Shown in pieces: positions 6,287 to 11,286 of a stretch of DNA of 11,286 nt (position 1 is its first letter; each line of letters starts with the position of its first letter). Below the pieces are notes generated by a model. It made no database searches and was not told where the DNA came from. It saw only the letters and a list, made by a program, of their open reading frames with translations. The position numbers and the translations under genes are program-made. The stretch lies in assembly GCA_943328365.2 (NCBI GenBank), contig CALPZT020000020.1, forward strand, positions 1-11,286. Reading direction: 5' to 3'. This DNA comes from Bifidobacterium breve. Its GTDB lineage: Bacteria > Actinomycetota > Actinomycetes > S36-B12.

Positions 6287-7023
6287 GCGGTGCTCGGGGG
6301 CCCGTCGTGCCAGGCTCGGACGATCGTGAGGACCTCGCTGAGCCGCTGGGCAACGGCATCGGGCACCGCTGAGTCGTCCGGCACCTGAATCGAGGGCAGG
6401 ACCGAATGCGGGATGAGGATGGCGCGCATGCCTGCCTGCTGGGAGCCGAGGATGTCATCCCAGAGCCGGTCGCCCACGAAGACACACTCGACGGGCTGCA
6501 CACCCAGCACCGCAGCAATCGACGTGAATGCCTCCTCGTGTGGCTTTGCGACGGGCATCTCGCTCGTATAGGCGGCACCGTCGATGAGGTCGATGAGGTC
6601 GTCGCGCATGAATACCTCTTCGTGGTGCGAGCGCGGCCACATGGTGTTGCTCAGTACGCCGATCTTCAGGCCCATCGACCGCAGCTCGCGCAGGAGAGGG
6701 GCCGCCTCCGGATCTGCGAGCGTGTGGGGTGCCCAGAAGTCAAGATAGTTGCCGAGGGCTCGTAGGTGCTGTGCGCTTGTCACGTCAATCCCTAACCCGA
6801 CGAACATCGACTCGAGCGCTCCCGTGCTCACCGCCCCCGCAGTCTCGCGCTGTACGCGCCAGCGGTCCATCTCCGCGTCAAGCAGTCGCTGCGCCAGGGC
6901 ACTGGCATCGGCCGGGTCGTAGTACTCGGCGTACGCGTACCACTGGCTGTACAGGTCGATGTCGTGCCATGGGGTGAGGGTGCCGCCCCAGTCGAAGATG
7001 ACGGCGCGGATACTCGCGGTCAT
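6283..7023 (-). CDS. HAD superfamily hydrolase
   Basis: A 246-residue HAD-like phosphatase. Motif I is VIFDWGGTLTP with nucleophile Asp11, motif II is VLSNT (Ser125), motif III is KPHEEAF (Lys160) and motif IV is FVGDRLWDD (Asp185, Asp189/190). The residue two after the nucleophile, normally the Asp acid/base of DxD, is Gly13, a variant seen in some HAD proteins. An alpha-helical cap lies between motifs I and II, as in subfamily I. The ATG at 7023 overlaps the proS stop (ATGA at 7020-7023); an in-frame ATG at 7032 would add only three residues (MRT) and is less likely. The substrate is unknown. It is coupled to proS upstream and TSUP downstream. Confidence 0.9.
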   Translation of the reverse strand: MTASIRAVIFDWGGTLTPWHDIDLYSQWYAYAEYYDPADASALAQRLLDAEMDRWRVQRETAGAVSTGALESMFVGLGIDVTSAQHLRALGNYLDFWAPHTLADPEAAPLLRELRSMGLKIGVLSNTMWPRSHHEEVFMRDDLIDLIDGAAYTSEMPVAKPHEEAFTSIAAVLGVQPVECVFVGDRLWDDILGSQQAGMRAILIPHSVLPSIQVPDDSAVPDAVAQRLSEVLTIVRAWHDGPPSTA

Positions 7024-8786
7024 CGTCCGCACATGGCAGCAACCGCTGCCGCCGCCCTGCCGACCTCGAGATCCGTGCGCTCCCCCGTCGAGCGATCCTT
7101 CACCTCGACGAAGCCATCGGCGAGGCGCTTGCCGACGACCATGATCGTCGGGATCCCGATGAGCTCAGAGTCATTGAACTTCACGCCGGGCGAGACGCCA
7201 CGACGGTCATCGAGGAGTACGCGGACCCCCGCCCGCTCGAGCTCGGCCGCGATGGCCTCGGCCGCGTCGAAGACTGCATCGTCCTTGCCGGTGGCTATCA
7301 GATGGACGTCGGCGGGCGCAACCTCACGCGGCCACACGAGGCCCTTGTCGTCATGGGACTGCTCGGCGATCGCCGCGACGGCTCTCGACACCCCGATGCC
7401 GTAGGACCCCATCGTGACGGTGACGAGCTCGCCGTGCTCGTCGAGGACCCGCAGGCCGAGTGCATCGGCGTACTTGCGGCCGAGCTGGAAGATGTGCCCG
7501 ATCTCGATGCCCCGGGCAAGAAGGAGTGCAGCGCCGCATGCCGGGCACTCATCGCCCTCGCGCACCTCGGCAACATCGAGGATGCCATCCGCGGTGAAGT
7601 CACGGCCCGCGACGAGGTCGTAGACGTGCTTGCCCGCGGTGTCGGCTCCGGTGATCCAGCGGGTTCCGTCGACGACACGGGGGTCGACGACGAAGCGGAT
7701 TCCGGAGGCATTCGACTCGCCGAGAGAGCCCGGGCCGATATAGCCCTTCACGAGCGACGGGTGACGCGCGAACTCTGCCTCGTCGAAGGGGCCGGGCACG
7801 CCCGGCTGCAGCACCGCCTCAAGCCGCTTGAGGTCGACTTCTCGGTCGCCGGGCAAGCCCACCGCGAGCGGGTAGGAGGTGCCATCGGGATTCGTGACGG
7901 TGAACACGATGTTCTTGAGCGTGTCGGCTGCCGTCCATTGACGGTCAGGACGCGCAAGGTCACTGCGCTCATTCGAGACCGCGACGAGCGAATCGATGGT
8001 CGGGGTTCCAGGAGTGTCCTCCGCATGGGCAGCCGGGATCCCCGTTGCGTCCGCCGGCCCGGGGGCAGGGGTCTGGACCGCTTCGACGTTCGCGGCATAG
8101 TCGCAGCCGGAGCAGCGGACGAAGGAGTCCTCTCCGACGACGGTAGGAGCCAGGAACTCCTCGCTTGCCGAACCGCCCATCGCGCCCGACATCGCCGACA
8201 CGATGACGTACTCGAGTCCGAGCCGTTCGAAGGTCTTGATGTAGGAGTCGCGATGGCGACCGTACGAGATGGCAAGGCCCTCGTCGGTGACATCGAATGA
8301 GTAGGAGTCCTTCATGACGAACTCACGGCCGCGCAGGATGCCAGCACGCGGACGTGCCTCGTCACGGAACTTCGTCTGGATCTGGTAGATGACGAGCGGG
8401 AGGTCCTTGTACGACGAGTACTCCCCCTTCACCAAGAGGGTGAACATCTCCTCGTGGGTCGGGCCGAGGAGATAGTCGTTCTCCTTGCGGTCCTGCAGCC
8501 GGAAGAGGGTGTCGCCGTACTCGGTCCACCGGCCGGTCGTCTCGAAGGGCTCGCGCGGCAGCAGCGACGGGAAGTGCACCTCCTGGAAGCCAGCAGCGTC
8601 CATCTCCTCGCGGACGATGCGCTCGACATTGCGGTAGACGATGTAGCCGAGCGGGAGCCACGAGAACACGCCGGGTGCAACACGTCGGACGTAACCGGCG
8701 CGGACGAGCAGCCGGTGGCTCGGTACCTCTGCGTCTGCCGGGTCTTCGCGAAGGGTGCGCAGGAAAAGGCTCGACATTCTCAGCAT
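7020..8786 (-). CDS. proS: Prolyl-tRNA synthetase, bacterial type with insertion domain
   Basis: Charges tRNA-Pro with proline in the cytoplasm. The 588 residues begin like other bacterial ProRS (MSSLFLRTLRED). Class II motif 1 lies in residues 54-75, motif 2 at 139-163 (TKFRDEARPRAGILRGREF) and motif 3 at 459-472 (MGSYGIGVSRAVAA). The editing insertion domain occupies roughly 225-410 and starts after a Pro/Ala-rich linker at about 239-262. CxxC pairs at Cys225/228 and Cys414/417 bracket it and may bind a metal. The C-terminal anticodon-binding domain ends the protein. The gene lies 24 bp after the GNAT gene with no clear Shine-Dalgarno sequence; Met at 8777 is an alternative start. Its stop is coupled to the HAD gene. 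Confidence 0.98.
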   Translation of the reverse strand: MLRMSSLFLRTLREDPADAEVPSHRLLVRAGYVRRVAPGVFSWLPLGYIVYRNVERIVREEMDAAGFQEVHFPSLLPREPFETTGRWTEYGDTLFRLQDRKENDYLLGPTHEEMFTLLVKGEYSSYKDLPLVIYQIQTKFRDEARPRAGILRGREFVMKDSYSFDVTDEGLAISYGRHRDSYIKTFERLGLEYVIVSAMSGAMGGSASEEFLAPTVVGEDSFVRCSGCDYAANVEAVQTPAPGPADATGIPAAHAEDTPGTPTIDSLVAVSNERSDLARPDRQWTAADTLKNIVFTVTNPDGTSYPLAVGLPGDREVDLKRLEAVLQPGVPGPFDEAEFARHPSLVKGYIGPGSLGESNASGIRFVVDPRVVDGTRWITGADTAGKHVYDLVAGRDFTADGILDVAEVREGDECPACGAALLLARGIEIGHIFQLGRKYADALGLRVLDEHGELVTVTMGSYGIGVSRAVAAIAEQSHDDKGLVWPREVAPADVHLIATGKDDAVFDAAEAIAAELERAGVRVLLDDRRGVSPGVKFNDSELIGIPTIMVVGKRLADGFVEVKDRSTGERTDLEVGRAAAAVAAMCGR

Positions 8787-8810
8787 CAGCGAAGGATATC
8801 GGCGGCGTTG

Positions 8811-9650
8811 CTAGAACAGGACGGTGGCGAAGGTTCCGACCTGCTCGAAGCCCACCGCAGCGTAGGTCTTGCGTGCGGCAGTGTTGAAGTCATTGACATA
8901 CAGCGAGACGACCGGCGCGATGGACTCGCGTGCGAGCCCGACAATTGCCGCCATGCCGGGTTCCGCGAGACCGCGACCCCGGAGTTCCGGCGCCACCCAG
9001 ACTCCTTGGATCTGGCAGACGCCTTCCGTGACCGTGCCGACCTCAGCCTTGAACACCACGCGCCCGCCATCGACTCGGGCGAAGGCACGGCCGGACCTGA
9101 TGAGCTCGGCGATTCGCGCCCGGTACCCGGCACCGGCCCCACCTGCCACCGGCGACACCCCGACCTCGGAGGTGAACATGTCGATGCAGGCTGGCAGGAG
9201 GATGTCGAGCTCAGTGATGTCGACGCGACGCACGGACGGGTCTGCGGGCAGCGGCGAGTCTGCGCTCATTGAGAGCAGCGGCTGGTTGCTCCGAACCTCG
9301 CGCGCCGGGCCCCACGCCGGCTCGAGCAGGCGCCAGAGGTCGAGCACTTCGCTGGCCGGACCGACGAACGAGGAGCAACGCCGCGGAAACGTGCGGAGTC
9401 GATCGGCGAAGGAGGCCCTTGCCGCTGGGGTGGTCTCGACGGGCACCGTGTTTGCGCCGGAATGGAGGAGCGAGTGCAGCGTGCCGTCGACGAAGTAGCC
9501 CCACACATCGGCACCGAGCCGCCACGGGTCGGCGCCGCCTGCGCGAACCCGCGAATCGACGAAGCAATGTGCTACCGGATCACGGTCAATGAGCAGTCGC
9601 ACCGCTCCGAGGTCGTCACCGGTGATGGCACGCACGCCGGTGCGCGTCAT
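8811..9650 (-). CDS. DUF4081 domain-containing GNAT acetyltransferase
   Basis: A 279-residue two-domain protein. Residues about 5-115 fit the DUF4081 domain (DDLGAVRLLIDRDPVAHCFV, later DVWGYFVDG and FVGPASEVLDLW). Residues about 138-279 are a GNAT fold with the acetyl-CoA loop VWVAPELRGRGLAEPGM (R224, G227, A229) and the motif B helix YVNDFNTAARKTYAAVGF. The acceptor is unknown. The gene sits 31 bp after ispG and 24 bp before proS; a gene of this kind directly after ispG also exists in M. tuberculosis (Rv2867c, from memory), which suggests a conserved actinobacterial partnership. The first Met at 9650 has GGAG/GAGG close upstream. The family is clear; the function is not known. Confidence 0.9.
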   Translation of the reverse strand: MTRTGVRAITGDDLGAVRLLIDRDPVAHCFVDSRVRAGGADPWRLGADVWGYFVDGTLHSLLHSGANTVPVETTPAARASFADRLRTFPRRCSSFVGPASEVLDLWRLLEPAWGPAREVRSNQPLLSMSADSPLPADPSVRRVDITELDILLPACIDMFTSEVGVSPVAGGAGAGYRARIAELIRSGRAFARVDGGRVVFKAEVGTVTEGVCQIQGVWVAPELRGRGLAEPGMAAIVGLARESIAPVVSLYVNDFNTAARKTYAAVGFEQVGTFATVLF

Positions 9651-9681
9651 GCTCCGGCCTCGGGGTAGATGACTGGCTCGA

Positions 9682-10839
9682 TCAGGAGGTCGTGACGACG
9701 GGCTCGCCAGTGAGGTCGCCCATCTCCTCGGCGAGCTTCATGGCCTCCTCGATCAGCGTCTCGACGATCTGCGACTCGGGCACTGTCTTGATGACCTCGC
9801 CGCGGACGAAGATCTGGCCCTTGCCATTGCCGGACGCCACCCCGAGGTCTGCCTCGCGAGCCTCGCCCGGCCCGTTGACGACGCAGCCCATGACGGCGAC
9901 GCGCAGCGGAACATCGAGGCCCTCGAGACCTGCGGTGACCTGCTCGGCGAGGGTGTAGACATCGACCTGCGCCCGCCCGCACGACGGGCAGGAGACGATC
10001 TCAAGGCCGCGCTGGCGCAGGTTGAGCGACTCGAGGATCTGATTGCCGACCTTGATCTCCTCGACCGGCGGCGCGGAGAGCGAGACCCTGATGGTGTCGC
10101 CGATGCCCCGGCTCAGCAGGGCGCCAAAGGCGACCGCAGACTTGATCGTGCCCTGGAATGCCGGGCCCGCCTCGGTGACACCGAGGTGCAGCGGGTAGTC
10201 GCACTGCTCGGCAAGCTGGATGTAGGCCTCGACCATCACGACAGGGTCGTTGTGCTTCACCGAGATCTTGAAGTCGCGGAAGTCATGCTCCTCGAACAGC
10301 GACGCCTCCCACAGGGCCGACTCGACGAGAGCCTCCGGCGTGGCCTTGCCGTACTTCGCGAGCAGTCGCTTGTCGAGGGAGCCCGCGTTCACGCCGATAC
10401 GGATCGGGGTGCCCGTGTCCTTGGCGGCGCGGGCGATCTCGCCGACCTTGCCGTCGAACTCCTTGATATTGCCCGGGGTCACGCGGACCGCGGCGCACCC
10501 GGCCTCCATCGCCGCGAACACGTACTTCGGCTGGAAGTGGATGTCTGCAATAACCGGGATGCCGGACTTGCGCGCGATCTGCGGCAGGGCATCGGCGTCG
10601 TCCTGGCTCGGCACCGCGACGCGCACGATCTGGCAGCCCGATGCCGTGAGCTCGGCGATCTGCTGCAGGGTCGCGTTGACGTCGGACGTCAGCGTCGTGC
10701 ACATCGACTGGACGCTGATCGGCGCATCGCCGCCGACGAGCACCGGATGGGTCGGGTGCTTGAGCAGGATCTGCCGCGACTTGCGACGCGGGGCGAGCAC
10801 GGGCGGAGGGACGGCTGGCATGCCAAGGCTGATCGTCAC
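9682..10839 (-). CDS. ispG: 4-hydroxy-3-methylbut-2-en-1-yl diphosphate synthase (IspG/GcpE)
   Basis: Penultimate enzyme of the MEP isoprenoid pathway, converting MEcPP to HMBPP with a [4Fe-4S] cluster. The 385 residues start at GTG 10839 (then ISLGMP, as in mycobacterial GcpE); upstream in-frame codons to 11034 run antisense-like through another gene and show no homology. The cluster ligands are in SCPSCGR (Cys284, Cys287) and GCVVNGPGE (Cys319, Glu326). SVQSMCTT at 42-49 and KISVKHNDP at 191-199 are characteristic. The motif usually written R[IV]NPGN reads RVTPGN here (Thr121). Unlike M. tuberculosis, no dxr or rip1 precedes it; the upstream gene is a surface-type protein. No ribosome binding site is at normal spacing, and a -10-like hexamer lies 6 nt before the start. 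Confidence 0.97.
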   Translation of the reverse strand: MTISLGMPAVPPPVLAPRRKSRQILLKHPTHPVLVGGDAPISVQSMCTTLTSDVNATLQQIAELTASGCQIVRVAVPSQDDADALPQIARKSGIPVIADIHFQPKYVFAAMEAGCAAVRVTPGNIKEFDGKVGEIARAAKDTGTPIRIGVNAGSLDKRLLAKYGKATPEALVESALWEASLFEEHDFRDFKISVKHNDPVVMVEAYIQLAEQCDYPLHLGVTEAGPAFQGTIKSAVAFGALLSRGIGDTIRVSLSAPPVEEIKVGNQILESLNLRQRGLEIVSCPSCGRAQVDVYTLAEQVTAGLEGLDVPLRVAVMGCVVNGPGEAREADLGVASGNGKGQIFVRGEVIKTVPESQIVETLIEEAMKLAEEMGDLTGEPVVTTS

Positions 10840-10845
10840 CTGCTC

Positions 10846-10851
10846 AGTATC
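10846..10851 (-). promoter_or_regulatory. Candidate -10 element for leaderless ispG transcript
   Basis: GATACT (10851-10846) lies six bases before the ispG GTG and matches the -10 consensus TATAAT at four positions, including the second A and the last T. That spacing would put the transcription start on the start codon, as in the leaderless mRNAs common in Actinobacteria. No good -35 is visible. The sequence is seen; the promoter is inferred. Confidence 0.35.
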
Positions 10852-10915
10852 CCCGATCCTGCCTCCTTCGCATCGCAGGCGTCGGTCGTGGGCCCGACAC
10901 GGTCGCTCCGGCCCG

Positions 10916-11286
10916 CTACGAGCCGTGGGGAGTAACGCACACGCCGTCGTCGCCGACGAAATTCGGAGCCACACACGCTCCAGAGCCAGCACCAGAGCCA
11001 GAGCCAACTTCGTTCGGCTCGAAGCCAACAACAATCGAGTGCGGCTCCTTCACGTTCGTGAATGTCCACGATGTCGGATGATCCCGCCATGCCCCATCAA
11101 CCGTCGCAGTCGCCAGGTGCCACCCCGGCGCCGGCGTGATCGTCCACTTCGAGTCACTCCCACATGGCACATCGCTGGCAGTGCTGGAGGTGACGCTGCC
11201 CTGACCCGACACCGATACCGAGACGGGGAACAGATCCGGCTCGAACTCCGCGGTGAGCCGCTTGATCTGGGACAGCGCAGTGTGCA
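10916..11286 (-). CDS. C-terminal end of a secreted protein with an InlB B-like repeat (partial)
   Basis: An open frame entering from the right window edge and ending with TAG at 10916-10918; 122 codons are visible. It reads SVSVSGQGSV, then CGSDSKWTITPAPGWHLATATVDG, WTFTNVKEPHSIVVGFEP. This matches the consensus of the bacterial repeat related to the InlB B-repeat (W-x-I-x-P-x-G-Y/W, then a final h-h-V-x-F), found in large extracellular proteins. A GSGSGAGSG spacer and a short tail with two Cys (ACVAPNFVGDDGVCV) follow. No LPXTG, sorting signal or membrane segment is seen at the C-terminus, so it would be released or held by other domains lying outside the window. The true start is outside. 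It lies 76 bp upstream of ispG in the same direction, with no clear terminator between. Confidence 0.7.
   Translation of the reverse strand, partial: HTALSQIKRLTAEFEPDLFPVSVSVSGQGSVTSSTASDVPCGSDSKWTITPAPGWHLATATVDGAWRDHPTSWTFTNVKEPHSIVVGFEPNEVGSGSGAGSGACVAPNFVGDDGVCVTPHGS
10978..11006 (-). repeat. Short GCTCTG-type microrepeat coding a Gly-Ser spacer
   Basis: Imperfect tandem copies of a six-base unit (CAGAGC/CAGCAC on the plus strand) encode GSGSGAGSG between the repeat domain and the C-terminal tail of the surface-type protein. A tract of this sort may vary in length by slippage (inference). Confidence 0.6.

Noticed and set aside
10862..10868. AAGGAGG as the ispG ribosome binding site
   Set aside because: It is 22 nt from the GTG and no in-frame start codon lies at proper spacing, so it is probably chance or a relic.
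10852..10915. Terminator between the surface-protein gene and ispG
   Set aside because: Only 4-5 bp stems (for example GTCG/CGAC) without a T-run can be drawn; not enough to call.
10836..11090. 84-codon minus-strand frame ending on the ispG start
   Set aside because: It overlaps the surface-protein frame on the same strand, is Arg/Trp-rich and unlike any known family, so it is a shadow.
1..11286. tRNA, rRNA, CRISPR, insertion sequence, toxin-antitoxin or phage elements
   Set aside because: No tRNA-like cloverleaf, regular spaced repeats, transposase motifs or phage genes were recognised; the window is almost fully covered by core genes.

Overview
The window is an ordinary-looking, GC-rich actinobacterial chromosome segment. 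The gene contents and order (infB, ylxR, nusA, rimP, a divergent pair of small alanine-rich genes, then proS) match what I recall of the Mycobacterium tuberculosis region infB-Rv2840c-nusA-rimP-Rv2843-Rv2844-proS. An ispG followed by a DUF4081-type GNAT gene matches gcpE-Rv2867c of the same genome. Short NusA without C-terminal extensions, the protein sequence style and the linker in ProS suggest Actinomycetes, possibly Micrococcales/Microbacteriaceae; I cannot name a genus. Nearly all genes are on the minus strand.

Layout from right to left, the direction of transcription: at 10916-11286 is the C-terminal end of a secreted surface-type protein with a bacterial (InlB B-like) repeat. Next comes a tight run ispG (10839-9682), a DUF4081/GNAT acetyltransferase (9650-8811), proS (8786-7020), a HAD-like hydrolase (7023-6283) and a TauE/SafE (TSUP) membrane transporter (6286-5501). 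proS/HAD and HAD/TSUP both overlap by ATGA, so these genes look translationally coupled. A tail-to-tail junction at about 5473-5500 separates this run from two plus-strand genes: a Tat-type lipoprotein (4613-5086) and, again coupled by ATGA, a DUF4439 ferritin-like protein (5083-5472). Divergent from these is the transcription/translation operon rimP (4496-3915), nusA (3905-2925), ylxR (2928-2641) and infB (2486 to beyond position 1, truncated by the window edge after codon 828).

Functionally the right-hand run joins isoprenoid precursor synthesis (IspG) to tRNA-Pro charging (ProS), with an acetyltransferase, a phosphatase-like protein and an exporter of unknown substrate. The left-hand operon supplies 30S maturation (RimP), transcription elongation/termination control (NusA), an RNA-binding accessory (YlxR) and initiation factor IF2. 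No RNA genes, CRISPR arrays, insertion sequences, prophage genes or phage attachment sites were seen. No stretch above 300 bases lacks a gene; the longest gap is the 154-bp ylxR-infB leader, which holds a strong GC hairpin just upstream of the infB ribosome binding site. I found no convincing new multi-gene system. The items most worth a second look are the Tat-lipoprotein/ferritin-like pair, the coupled HAD-TSUP pair behind proS, the structured infB leader, and in-frame repeat expansions in infB and rimP.
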